A stretch of DNA of 64,000 nucleotides from the NCBI GenBank assembly GCA_019419895.1, contig JAHZIE010000002.1, positions 1 to 64,000 of the forward strand, in the 5' to 3' direction. Shown piece after piece: positions 26,684-35,159 of this stretch. How positions within the stretch are numbered: the first letter of the stretch is position 1; the number at the start of each line of letters is the position of its first letter. This DNA comes from Clostridiales bacterium. Its GTDB lineage: Bacteria > Bacillota > Clostridia > Oscillospirales > Acutalibacteraceae. Under the pieces are notes generated by a model. The model had not been told where the DNA came from. It was given only the letters and a program-made list of their open reading frames with translations, and did no database searches. The translations under genes and the position numbers were made by a program.

Positions 26684-28759
26684 ATGGAACAAAGAACGTG
26701 GAAGGACTGTTATGTCCGCTGGGACGATGGGGAATTCATCCTGGGAAACAGCAGGATTGAACGGAAATATCGGTTTTACCGGCAGAGCCTGGTGCCGCTT
26801 TCGGTGGAAGATAAAAAGATCGGCGTCCTCTGGAAAAGGGAAAATGAAGGAGAGGCGATGCCTCTGGTCTGCGGATTTTTGGATGAGGCGCTTGCGTCCC
26901 TTTCCATCACCGCGCGGAGGGAAAATCACGGCGGCCTGTCGGAGGATTTCTTCCATGTCATCCTGGCTTATCAGGACACAGAGCAGGAAGCTCTCCGTTT
27001 TGAGCGGGAGTTTGATATCTATCCCGAACTGCCCTTCATTACCATGCATACGGTTGCCCATGGCGACACTGTTTATGGAAACAGGGAGCGGCAGCGGAGG
27101 GAGCATGAATTCAATGGGGTGGAAACCGCATACGGAAAGGAAGAAACACGCGCCTATGCCCAGGCGCGGGAAGATTGTATCGATACCTTTCCTCTGCCAA
27201 AAGGTCATTATAAGATCCGGGAGGCGCGGCTGATCGATAAATCCGATATCCATGACTTCCTGGTCCGGGAGATTACAGAGCCTATGTACAGCTATGGCTG
27301 GGCACAGCTGAAGATTCAGGGGGATCTTTTTATGGTGGACGATTATGTCCATGGAAATACCCTGATGCTGGTAAAGGAAGCGCCTACCCATCTCAGCGCC
27401 CTCCATTATCCTGGCTATGATTTTTGCTGTTCCTCCGGAAAGGTGATCCAGCTGGTGGGCACCGGACTTCCCGGAGAAGAGCTGGACGGGCAGGGAGTGT
27501 ATGGATACGGCTCTACTGTGGGGGTGGGGACCTCTGAGGATATCCTGCGCCTGTACCGAAGGTATTACAGGGCCGCTTACAAAGGCAACGCCTGCGGAAG
27601 CTCCTATGTCATGTCCAATACATGGGGCGACTGCCATAACGATACGGTAGTCTGCCATGACTTTATCATCAGCGAAATCAACGCCGCCGCTGAAATGGGC
27701 GTGGACGCGGTCCAAATTGACGACGGCTGGCAGAAGGGAATCACCTCCAACTCCGCCTTGGTAAAAAACGGCGTATGGGAAGGCTATTACGCGGTGGATC
27801 CCGATTTTTGGACCATCAATGAAAAGAAATTCCCCCAGGGGCTGAAGCCTGTTGTGGAATACGCGAAAAGCAAGGGGGTGGAGATCGGGCTGTGGTTTTC
27901 TCCCGATTCTTCCAACAGCTTTGCAAATTACCAAAAAGACGCGGAGGTCCTCCTCTTTTATTACCATACTTACGGCATCCGGTATTTTAAGCTGGATGGG
28001 GTAAAGATAAGGGATAAAATCGGGGAACGCAATTATCTGAAATTTTTGGAAGAGGTCTCCCGCCGGAGTGATAATCAGATCGGCTTCAATCAGGATATTA
28101 CGGCGGAAGATCGGCTGGGGCATATCTATTTTAAACAATTCGGGACCCTCTTTGTGGAAAACAGGTACAGCGACAGGGGAAGCTATTATCCCCACAATGT
28201 CCTCAAAAATTTGTGGCAGCTATCCCGCTACTTCCCCGCCTGTAAATTCCAGTTTGAGCTTCTTAACAATCAGAGAAGCAAGGAGGTCTATGGGGAGGAT
28301 CCTTTCGCCCCGGCCAACTATACCATGGACTACCTTTTTGCCACAACGATGATGGCCAATCCCCTCGTCTGGATGGAAATGACCTTCCTGCCCCAGAGGG
28401 AAAGGGAACAGCTGGCGGGGATTATCAAGGTCTACCGCGAGCACAGGCGGAGACTTTTCCACGCGGATGTATCGCCGGTTGGACAAATGCCAGACGGGCA
28501 GAGCTTTACCGGCTTCCATGCCCGCTGTGAGGATGGAAGCGGTTATCTCCTCCTGTTCCGGGAAGCGTCCAGAGAAAAAGAACATGTCTTCCATCTCCCT
28601 GAATTGTCGGAAAAAGAGATCACCTGGGAAATTCTCGCGACCAACGGCGATGCCAATTGCTTTGTAATGACCAGGGAAAACGGCAGGGATGAATTTTTGA
28701 TCACCATGGGGGAACAGAGAACCTATGTTTTCCTGAAATACGGAATTAAAGGAGAATAG
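26684..28759 (+). CDS. GH36-family alpha-galactosidase-like glycosidase
   Basis: The 691-residue protein has the clan-D TIM barrel: MSNTWGDCHNDT, VDAVQIDDGWQKG, GLKPVVEYAKSKGVEIGLWFSPDS, then GIRYFKLDGVKIRD whose Asp is the expected nucleophile, and FVENRYSDRGSYYPHNVLKNLW with a candidate acid/base Asp. N- and C-terminal beta domains flank it. GH36 enzymes release alpha-linked galactose (raffinose-type sugars, blood group B) or N-acetylgalactosamine. It is cytoplasmic by lack of a signal sequence, and is the last gene before a terminator. Combined with GH95 and GH78, removal of terminal fucose, rhamnose and galactose from one imported glycan is a reasonable reading. Confidence 0.88.
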   Translation: MEQRTWKDCYVRWDDGEFILGNSRIERKYRFYRQSLVPLSVEDKKIGVLWKRENEGEAMPLVCGFLDEALASLSITARRENHGGLSEDFFHVILAYQDTEQEALRFEREFDIYPELPFITMHTVAHGDTVYGNRERQRREHEFNGVETAYGKEETRAYAQAREDCIDTFPLPKGHYKIREARLIDKSDIHDFLVREITEPMYSYGWAQLKIQGDLFMVDDYVHGNTLMLVKEAPTHLSALHYPGYDFCCSSGKVIQLVGTGLPGEELDGQGVYGYGSTVGVGTSEDILRLYRRYYRAAYKGNACGSSYVMSNTWGDCHNDTVVCHDFIISEINAAAEMGVDAVQIDDGWQKGITSNSALVKNGVWEGYYAVDPDFWTINEKKFPQGLKPVVEYAKSKGVEIGLWFSPDSSNSFANYQKDAEVLLFYYHTYGIRYFKLDGVKIRDKIGERNYLKFLEEVSRRSDNQIGFNQDITAEDRLGHIYFKQFGTLFVENRYSDRGSYYPHNVLKNLWQLSRYFPACKFQFELLNNQRSKEVYGEDPFAPANYTMDYLFATTMMANPLVWMEMTFLPQREREQLAGIIKVYREHRRRLFHADVSPVGQMPDGQSFTGFHARCEDGSGYLLLFREASREKEHVFHLPELSEKEITWEILATNGDANCFVMTRENGRDEFLITMGEQRTYVFLKYGIKGE

Positions 28760-28853
28760 CCCATTCGTAAGGAGATCTTTTCGCGTGCCGGCAAGAGGGG
28801 AAATCTGAATGTTGGGCAGAAGGGATTTCTTTGTCCTCCTGTGTCCTTGACAA

Positions 28854-28908
28854 AAAACAGCCCGCTGCGGCGCTTTTCCAAGAGAAAGCGTTCCAGCGGG
28901 CTGTTTTA
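28854..28908 (+). terminator. Intrinsic terminator of the glycosidase operon
   Basis: AAAACAGCCCGCTG (28854-28867) pairs with CAGCGGGCTGTTTT (28894-28907), with an inner CGCTTT/AAAGCG stem. It lies 95 bases after the GH36 stop. Confidence 0.9.
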
Positions 28909-28918
28909 GACCGGAGGG

Positions 28919-28952
28919 CTTTCCCTAGACCAGAGAGCTGGTCTAGGGAAAG
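28919..28952. repeat. Perfect 15-bp inverted repeat with a 4-base loop
   Basis: CTTTCCCTAGACCAG (28919-28933), loop AGAG, CTGGTCTAGGGAAAG (28938-28952). It begins 11 bases after the operon terminator and has no T tract on either strand, so it is not an ordinary terminator. It could be a protein site, a stem that protects RNA, or the remains of a mobile end. Confidence 0.8.
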
Positions 28953-29432
28953 GGCATTCCTATTCTAAGAAGGAAAATCTCAGACAAGCCGAGGGACAAT
29001 AAGCTTAGGGGAAAAGTATGGAGGAAAGGGAAGAAATCGGCAGGTGGAGAAATCATGGAAGGATTATTATGACGGAAAGACAGACGCTTGGCTATGCGAT
29101 GAGGAAAAGATGTGATTTGGAGAATTACCGCGCGCGTCAGCTGATGCCAGTCCACGGCTTGCCGAAGATATGGCTCGCTTTTAATGTGCCGGATAGGATT
29201 CTTTCCTATTGGTTCCCTTTTCTGAAGGAGCGTTTTTGCCGGGAACCTTTTTAGAAGAAGATGGCAGATAGAAAAACGGCGGCATGAAAAGGCGATGGGC
29301 AAAACAAAGAACACAAAGAAGGCGCCTGCTTGACACAGACGCCCTGGAAAAATATGGCTTAAGAGAGAATAAACGCGGGACAAAAGGCGGCCGCTCCGGC
29401 GGAGGGAGGAGGGGAAAACAAGGAAATCCGGA
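28953..29432. other. Gap without a recognisable gene
   Basis: The stretch between the hairpin and the DUF47 gene contains short open frames on both strands (for example 29018-29254 plus and 28943-29383 minus), but none resembles a protein family. The bases after the DUF47 stop lack a clear terminator. Confidence 0.45.
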
Positions 29433-30056
29433 TCAGGTGTTTTTCAGGATAACGCTTTCCACGATATCGGTAACGTGCTCACAGGCGTCGCAGCATTTTT
29501 CCAGACGCTCAAACATTTCGGACCAGGCCAGAATTTCAACAGGATCCTTGGAATTAACATACAAATTCCTCATAGCTTCCTTGTAAATCCGGTCGCCGTC
29601 CTCTTCCAGGTGGTTGACATCGACAATGAGCTGGTGAATGGTGGTCGATTTTTGGAAATTGTGAAATTCCTCCATGGTTTTTTTCAAACAGTCGCAGCAC
29701 TGGATGATGACGTCAGCGAAATCCAGCGCTTCTGAACGGATGGACTGGATATTAAACATATAAATCCGCATCAGGACGTCCTCAATGGAATCTGTAACGT
29801 CATCAATGGTCTGGGCGAGGCTCATGATATCCTCCCTCTCAATGGGGGTGATAAATTCGTCGGCCAGTTTTACCATCATCTCATGCTTTTTATCATCCGC
29901 CGAATGTTCGATTTTATGGATGTAATCCATGATTTCGGGGAGCTTGTCCACTTCAAAATTAATCAGGGTTTTGCTCAGATTACGGGAGGCGGAACAACTG
30001 AATTCCACCATTTCGACAAACATCTGAAAATAATTGGTGCGCTGCTTTTTAGCCAT
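29433..30056 (-). CDS. DUF47/PhoU-like protein
   Basis: The 207-residue, all-helical protein matches the DUF47 (PhoU-like, TIGR00153) family: FSCSASRNLSKTLINFE, KIEHSADDKKHEMMVKLADEFITPIEREDIMSLAQTIDDVTDSIEDVLMRI, and EDGDRIYKEAMRNLY near the C-terminus. The EREDI...DxxxD patch is the metal-binding face seen in PhoU proteins. Such proteins pair with PiT transporters and are thought to modulate phosphate uptake. Here it lies 40 bases downstream of the pit gene on the same strand, the usual arrangement. AAAGGATGG before the ATG is the likely ribosome site. Confidence 0.93.
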   Translation of the reverse strand: MAKKQRTNYFQMFVEMVEFSCSASRNLSKTLINFEVDKLPEIMDYIHKIEHSADDKKHEMMVKLADEFITPIEREDIMSLAQTIDDVTDSIEDVLMRIYMFNIQSIRSEALDFADVIIQCCDCLKKTMEEFHNFQKSTTIHQLIVDVNHLEEDGDRIYKEAMRNLYVNSKDPVEILAWSEMFERLEKCCDACEHVTDIVESVILKNT

Positions 30057-30096
30057 GGAAAACCATCCTTTCTATATTGAAGGCAAATACCTGTTT

Positions 30097-31149
30097 TTAG
30101 AATACCGCAAGGAACAAATGGGCCATGAGGAAACCGACCAGGCCGCAGCCGGGAAAGGTGAGCACCCAAGCCCAAACCATATCCTTTACTACGCCCCATT
30201 TGACGGCAGACATTCTTTTCGCCGCGCCGACGCCCATAATGGCCGTTGTTTTGGTGTGGGTGGTGCTGACGGGAATCCCCGTTAAGGAAGAAATGAGGAG
30301 GCAGACGGAACCGGCGACATCGGCGGAAAAACCCTGGTATTTTTCCAGCTTTACCATATCCATGCCCACCGCCTTAATAATGCGGTATCCACCGATGGAA
30401 GTGCCCAGCGCCATGACGAGGGAACACAGGATCATCAGCCAAATGGGAATTTGGAATTCAGTGACATTGGCCTGCCCGTTGGCGAGGAAAACCCCCAGCA
30501 TGAACACGCCCATGAACTTTTGCCCGTCTTGGGCGCCGTGCATAAAGGCCATAGCGGCGCCGCCGCAGATTTGCGCGCCGCGGAAAAATCCGTTTGTTTT
30601 TTTTCGGCTGATACCCTGGCAGATCGCGCCGGTCAGCCTAGCGCACAGCCAACCCATGCCGAACCCAAGAACGGTGGAAAGAACAAGACCGTAAATCACC
30701 TTGATCCACTCGTTTCCGTTGATTCCGGAAAAGCCGCCCTGAAGGGCAATGGCGGCGCCTGAAATACCCGCGATTAAGGCGTGGCTTTCACTGGTGGGAA
30801 TCCCGAAGACCCACGCGATGGTGGCCCATGCCACAATTGCCACCATCGCGGCGCATAAGGCGATAAGGGCATAATGGGAATCTCCTCCAAAATCCACCAT
30901 ATTATAAATTGTTTCGGCGACGGTGGCGTTGATAAAGGTCATCGTCAGCACGCCGAGGAAATTGAAAACCGCCGCCATGAGAACAGCGGAACGCGCGCCC
31001 ATAGAGCGCGTGGATACACAGGTGGCGATAGCGTTGGGGGCGTCGGTCCATCCGTTTACCATGATGACGCCCAAGGTCAGAAGCACGGTAATCAAAAGGG
31101 CTGGGTTGGATACCACTTGCCCTAAAAAATCGGGCAGTGAAATGCTCAT
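30097..31149 (-). CDS. pit: PiT-family inorganic phosphate transporter
   Basis: The 350-residue membrane protein has about ten helices and the two PiT signature repeats: MVNGWTDAPNAIATCVSTRSM near the N-terminus and GIPVSTTHTKTTAIMGVGAAKR near the C-terminus, plus GIPTSESHALIAGISGAAIA in the middle. It would take up phosphate with H+ or Na+. The ATG at 31149 is chosen because AGAGGAGAGG lies 5 bases upstream; the frame stays open to 31245 but that part overlaps the promoter. It leads a two-gene operon with the DUF47 protein. Confidence 0.95.
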   Translation of the reverse strand: MSISLPDFLGQVVSNPALLITVLLTLGVIMVNGWTDAPNAIATCVSTRSMGARSAVLMAAVFNFLGVLTMTFINATVAETIYNMVDFGGDSHYALIALCAAMVAIVAWATIAWVFGIPTSESHALIAGISGAAIALQGGFSGINGNEWIKVIYGLVLSTVLGFGMGWLCARLTGAICQGISRKKTNGFFRGAQICGGAAMAFMHGAQDGQKFMGVFMLGVFLANGQANVTEFQIPIWLMILCSLVMALGTSIGGYRIIKAVGMDMVKLEKYQGFSADVAGSVCLLISSLTGIPVSTTHTKTTAIMGVGAAKRMSAVKWGVVKDMVWAWVLTFPGCGLVGFLMAHLFLAVF

Positions 31150-31216
31150 ATTGCCTCTCCTCTCTCTCCTGGCACTAGAATCATCGTTAAATTTTACTTG
31201 TATTTTACCTTGTTCT

Positions 31217-31245
31217 ATCATATCATTTTTTACCTGATCCGACAA
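31217..31245 (-). promoter_or_regulatory. Candidate promoter for the phosphate-uptake operon
   Basis: On the minus strand TTGTCG (31245-31240) and TATGAT (31222-31217) are 17 bases apart, about 70 bases before the pit start codon. No Pho box was recognised. Confidence 0.5.
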
Positions 31246-31500
31246 TATGTTTCTTGATATTTTTCTTTTTAGGGATTCTGTCCGTGCTTTTATATTTCAC
31301 GTTTGCTTTTTGGCTCCTGTCGTCTGTTTATCCTGAAGAAAAGGGAGGCCGGCCTTTTCCGCGCCCGGTTTTTATTCTATGCTTGCTTTCTAAAGAAATC
31401 CAAGGCCCGTCCCGCGAAAGATCACGGGCTTTGACAGAAAAGCGGCGGATTGGCCTCTGCTGCGTAAACGGGCAACCATGCATTGGGAAGCGGCTTTGCG

Positions 31501-31529
31501 TTTACAAACGAAAAAAAACGTGCTATGCT
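31501..31529 (+). promoter_or_regulatory. Candidate promoter for nagA
   Basis: TTTACA (31501-31506) and TATGCT (31524-31529) have 17-base spacing and stand 41 bases before the nagA ATG. The 250 bases upstream of it, back to the pit promoter, hold no gene; a GCCCGT...ACGGGC hairpin lies near 31404-31428. Confidence 0.5.
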
Positions 31530-31569
31530 AAAGCTGGATAAAAATTTAATCCGCAGGGAGGGTGCTTTT

Positions 31570-32703
31570 ATGATTTTTAAGGGCGGGAAGCTATTTTACC
31601 GCGACAGATTCCAGTCTCTGGATATGAGGGTGGAAGGGAATAGGATTGTTGAGATAGGAGAGGCGCTTCACGGCGACCGCGCGAGGAATATGACTGGGAA
31701 AAAGCTTCTTCCCGGCCTGGTGGACGTCCACTCCCATGGCTGCGTGGGATATGATTTTTCCAACGCTTCGGTGGAAGAAATGAGGAGGATGTGCCTCCAT
31801 TATGCAGGCAGGGGGGTCACCGCGGTTTTGGCCACTACCATGACCAATCCTGTCGATACCATCCGGACCGCCATGTCCAATGTCCATGAGCTTATGGAGG
31901 AGCAAAAGGAGCGCCGGCAGGGAGCCAGGGTGCTGGGCGTCAATATGGAAGGGCCATTTTTAGGAGCGGATAAAAAAGGCGCCCACGATCCCCAATACCT
32001 GATGCCGCCCGATGAAAAGCTGTACGACGAGCTTTTTGAGTTGTCCGGAGGAAATATCCGCCTGACAGATATCGATCCCACTTATCCCCAGGCCATGGAT
32101 TTTATCCGCCGTAACAAAGGGAGGACAAAGATTTCACTGGCCCATACCAGCTGTACCTATGAGTTGGCTGAGGAGGCGGTGAAGGAGGGGGCCACCCAGG
32201 TCACCCATCTTTTTAACGCCATGAACGGGCTCCACCATCGGAAGCCGGGACTGATTGGGGCTGTTTGTGATTTTCCCCTATATGCGGAGATCATCGGAGA
32301 CGGAATTCATGTGCATCCGGCAGTGCTGCGGATGATGTTCCGTCTGATCCCAGAGCGTATGATTTTTATTTCTGATTCCATGTCCGCCGCGGGGCTTTCC
32401 GATGGGGAATACCAGCTGGGCGGGCTGAAAGTCTATGTTCGGGAAGGCCATGCCAACTTGGCGGATGGGACAATTGCCGGATCGACCATCACGGTTTATG
32501 ACGCGTTGAAAAACGCGGTGAGGTTTGGAATCCCGGAGGAGGCCGCCGTCGCGAGCGCTACCCGCGTCCCGGCCCAGGCAGTCGGCTGCGGCGAGATTGC
32601 CGGCGTGCTGGAAGAAGGCCGGCGTGCGGACTTTTTGATTGCCGGGGAAGATCTCTCCCTGGAGGAAGTTTATTGCGACGGCTGCCAGGTGGAAAGAAGC
32701 TAG
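31570..32703 (+). CDS. nagA: N-acetylglucosamine-6-phosphate deacetylase
   Basis: The 377-residue protein carries the NagA fingerprint: PGLVDVHSHGCVGYDFSNA, VNMEGPFLG with the metal Glu, ISLAHTSCTY and VTHLFNAMNGLHHR with the metal His residues, ISDSMSAAGLSDG with the catalytic Asp, and DGTIAGSTITVYDA. It deacetylates GlcNAc-6-phosphate to glucosamine-6-phosphate in the cytoplasm. The ATG at 31570 follows GGGAGG by 9 bases; the longer frame upstream to 31483 overlaps the promoter. It opens a three-gene operon with a racemase-like protein and a ROK-SIS fusion. nagB is not nearby. Confidence 0.95.
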   Translation: MIFKGGKLFYRDRFQSLDMRVEGNRIVEIGEALHGDRARNMTGKKLLPGLVDVHSHGCVGYDFSNASVEEMRRMCLHYAGRGVTAVLATTMTNPVDTIRTAMSNVHELMEEQKERRQGARVLGVNMEGPFLGADKKGAHDPQYLMPPDEKLYDELFELSGGNIRLTDIDPTYPQAMDFIRRNKGRTKISLAHTSCTYELAEEAVKEGATQVTHLFNAMNGLHHRKPGLIGAVCDFPLYAEIIGDGIHVHPAVLRMMFRLIPERMIFISDSMSAAGLSDGEYQLGGLKVYVREGHANLADGTIAGSTITVYDALKNAVRFGIPEEAAVASATRVPAQAVGCGEIAGVLEEGRRADFLIAGEDLSLEEVYCDGCQVERS

Positions 32704-32720
32704 CTGTCGGGGAGGTAATT

Positions 32721-33383
32721 ATGGGAAGAAAGCGGATTGCCATTCTGCATACGACGCCGGCGACCATAGAACCCCTGGGACGCTTGTGCGGAGAAAAGAT
32801 TCCCGGCGCGGAGGTGAAAAATTTTCTGGATGATACCATCCTTCCAGAAATAAGCCTTGCGGGCCGAATTACGGAAGGGGCGCGCTACCGGCTGTATGCC
32901 ATGATGCAGATGGCGCAGACAGCGGGGGCGGACGTTCTCCTCTGCGCCTGTTCTTCCGTTGGGGAAACGGTGGAGGATGGAAGAGGTTTGGTGAGGCTCC
33001 CCGTCCTCCGGATTGACGAGGCGATGGTGGAACAGGCGGTGGAGCGGGGAAGCAGAATTGGTATTGCTGCGGCTCTGGAAACCACCCTTGGGCCCACGGC
33101 CCGCCTGGTGGAGAGAAAGGCCGCGGAGCGGGGAAAAAAGGTTGTATGGGAAGCCCGGCTGGCCCGGGGAGCCCAGGAGCTTTTGTCCCAGGGAAAACTG
33201 GAGGAATATGACCGTATGGTCGTCGAAAGCCTGATGGGGCTCGAGTCATCCTGCGATATTGTTCTATTGGCCCAGGCTTCCATGGCCCGGGTGCTGCCCC
33301 TTCTGCCAAAAGAAAAGAGGAAAAAATTTCTGACCAGCCCGGAAAGCGGGATAGAGCGTCTGGCGCGGGTGTTGTCCATCTGA
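32721..33383 (+). CDS. Asp/Glu-racemase-superfamily protein
   Basis: The 220-residue protein has the two-lobed Asp/Glu/hydantoin racemase fold: AILHTTPATIEPL at the N-terminus and LLCACSSVGETVEDG with the first active-site Cys, then RIGIAAALETTLGPTARLVER. Where the second catalytic Cys of true racemases is expected, it reads IVLLAQASMARVLP, with no Cys. Single-Cys members include decarboxylases and isomerases, so racemase activity should not be assumed. GGGGAGG precedes the ATG at 32721. It lies 17 bases after nagA and 73 before the kinase-isomerase fusion, so a step on an amino-sugar or related acid is the likely context. Confidence 0.82.
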   Translation: MGRKRIAILHTTPATIEPLGRLCGEKIPGAEVKNFLDDTILPEISLAGRITEGARYRLYAMMQMAQTAGADVLLCACSSVGETVEDGRGLVRLPVLRIDEAMVEQAVERGSRIGIAAALETTLGPTARLVERKAAERGKKVVWEARLARGAQELLSQGKLEEYDRMVVESLMGLESSCDIVLLAQASMARVLPLLPKEKRKKFLTSPESGIERLARVLSI

Positions 33384-33456
33384 GGCCGGATACCTGAGCG
33401 GCGGAATGACAGTAGGGAAAATTGAAATAAGAGAACTTTGGAGAGGACGGCATGAG

Positions 33457-35079
33457 ATGAGGGAATATCTTCTTGGCTTTGATATTGGAGGAACAAAGTG
33501 CGCGGTAGTTTTGGCCTCTGTCCGCAATGGTATCAGGATTTTAGATAAAATAAAATTTCCGACTGAGGCCGGCAAGGGCTTTCAGCAGGTGAAAGAACGG
33601 CTTTTCCAGTCTGGAAGGGCGCTTTTGGAAAGAAACCATACCGGCAGGGCGGAGCTGCTGGGAATTGGTATTAGCTGCGGGGGCCCTCTGGATTCGGAAA
33701 GGGGAGTGGTGCTTTCCCCGCCCAATCTTCCGGGATGGGATGAAATCCCCTTGACGGATTTGGCTGAAAAGGAATTTGGAGTTCCCGCATACCTCCAGAA
33801 TGACGCCAATGCCTGCGCGCTGGTGGAATGGAAGCTGGGGGCAGGCCGGGGAACCCGTAATATGATTTTTCTCACCATGGGAACGGGCTTTGGCGGCGGG
33901 GTCATCTGTGAGGGCCATCTTGTCACAGGGGCCTGCGACATGGCGGGCGAGGCCGGGGATCTGCTTTTGGAAAAGGGCGGACCGGTTGGCTTTGGCAAGG
34001 CGGGCTCTGTCGAGGGCTTTTGCGGCGGCGGCGGAATCGCGCGGCAGGCCCGGGCGTATACAAAAGAAAAGGTCAGTCAGGGGAAAACGCCTCAATGGAT
34101 CGCCGACGGAGTGGCGGAAGAGGAAATTGACGCCAAGCTGATGGCGGAGTATGCCCAGCGGGGAGACAAAGACGCTTTGGCAATTTATGATAGGGTAGGG
34201 AAAATGCTGGGCTATACCCTCAGCCTGCTGATGGACGCCTTTAATCCGGAGCGGATTGTCATCGGCAGCATTTTTGCCAGAAGCGGCCAGTTGCTGCGCC
34301 CTTCAATGGAAAGGGTAATTGAGGAACAGGCGATTCCCCAAACAAGGCGGGCGTGCCAGGTCGTACCCGCCCAGACGGGGGAACGGCTGGGGGATCTCGC
34401 CAGCATTGCCGCCGCCTGTTATGGCATGGGATTGGAAATTGAGGAAGAGGGCGAGCCTGTGGAACAGAGAGTCCTTTTCCATCTGGAAAGGATGACTAAG
34501 CGGTATCCCGTCCTGGAAGAAAAAAGGGAGGATATCCTGCAGGCCTACCGGATGCTTTCCGGCTGCTATCAAAGAGGGGGGAAGCTCCTCCTGTGCGGCA
34601 ACGGAGGAAGCGCGGCGGACACGGGGCATATTGTCGGGGAACTGATGAAAGGCTTTTACAAAAAGCGTCCCCTCCCTCCTGAGCTGAAAGACAGACTGGG
34701 AGAGATGGGAGACCGACTGCAGGGGGCCCTGCCGGCAGTGTCGCTGGCCCAGGCTGACCCTCTGTTTACCGCCTTTTCCAACGACGTGGACGCTTCCCTG
34801 GTGTTTGCCCAGCAGGTGATTGGTCTTGGCAGAAAGGGAGATGTCCTGCTGGCTATCAGTACATCTGGAAACTCTGATAACATAGTCAAGGCCGCAAAAG
34901 CGGCAAGGGCTGTGGAAATGAGGGTTATCGGACTGACTGGAGAAGGAGGAGGAAGGCTGGCCGAAGAGAGCGATGTTCTGATCAATGTGCCGGCCGCCGA
35001 AACGGCCGATGTGCAGGAACTGCACCTGCCGGTCTATCATGCCCTGTGCGCCATGCTGGAGGAGAAATTTTTCAAATAG
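33457..35079 (+). CDS. ROK-family sugar kinase fused to a SIS (GmhA-like) isomerase domain
   Basis: One frame of 540 residues joins two enzymes. Residues about 1-320 are a ROK kinase: LGFDIGGTKCAV (phosphate loop), ISCGGPLDSERGVVLSPPNLPGWDEIPL, NDANACALVEWKLGAGRG and LTMGTGFGGGVI. It has EAGDLLLEKGGPVGFGKAGSV in place of the zinc-binding CxCGxxGCxE motif. Residues about 345-540 are a SIS domain like phosphoheptose isomerase: KLLLCGNGGSAADTGHI, SNDVDASLVFAQQV, LLAISTSGNSDNIVKAA and ETADVQELHLPVYHAL. The start at 33457 follows GGAGAGG. A protein that both phosphorylates a sugar and isomerises the product would be a two-step catabolic unit. The sugar is unknown; nagA beside it points to N-acetylhexosamines. 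Confidence 0.9.
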   Translation: MREYLLGFDIGGTKCAVVLASVRNGIRILDKIKFPTEAGKGFQQVKERLFQSGRALLERNHTGRAELLGIGISCGGPLDSERGVVLSPPNLPGWDEIPLTDLAEKEFGVPAYLQNDANACALVEWKLGAGRGTRNMIFLTMGTGFGGGVICEGHLVTGACDMAGEAGDLLLEKGGPVGFGKAGSVEGFCGGGGIARQARAYTKEKVSQGKTPQWIADGVAEEEIDAKLMAEYAQRGDKDALAIYDRVGKMLGYTLSLLMDAFNPERIVIGSIFARSGQLLRPSMERVIEEQAIPQTRRACQVVPAQTGERLGDLASIAAACYGMGLEIEEEGEPVEQRVLFHLERMTKRYPVLEEKREDILQAYRMLSGCYQRGGKLLLCGNGGSAADTGHIVGELMKGFYKKRPLPPELKDRLGEMGDRLQGALPAVSLAQADPLFTAFSNDVDASLVFAQQVIGLGRKGDVLLAISTSGNSDNIVKAAKAARAVEMRVIGLTGEGGGRLAEESDVLINVPAAETADVQELHLPVYHALCAMLEEKFFK

Positions 35080-35124
35080 ATAAATAAAGGAAATTTCCGC
35101 TGTATTCTTATCATTTTTCTAAAA

Positions 35125-35157
35125 TCCCCCAAACCGCATTCTGTGAGGTTTGGGGGA
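35125..35157. terminator. Hairpin after the ROK-SIS gene, probable terminator
   Basis: TCCCCCAAACC (35125-35135) pairs perfectly with GGTTTGGGGGA (35147-35157). The T tract is poor on the plus strand, and ATTTTAG follows on the minus strand. It stands 45 bases past the operon's last stop. Confidence 0.5.
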
Positions 35158-35159
35158 AA

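Noticed and set aside
26666..28195. 509-residue minus-strand frame opposite the GH36 gene
   Set aside because: No start site or family features; the plus-strand frame has GH36 motifs throughout.
28943..29383. 146-residue minus-strand frame before the DUF47 gene
   Set aside because: It contains the perfect hairpin at its end, lacks a start site, and resembles no family.
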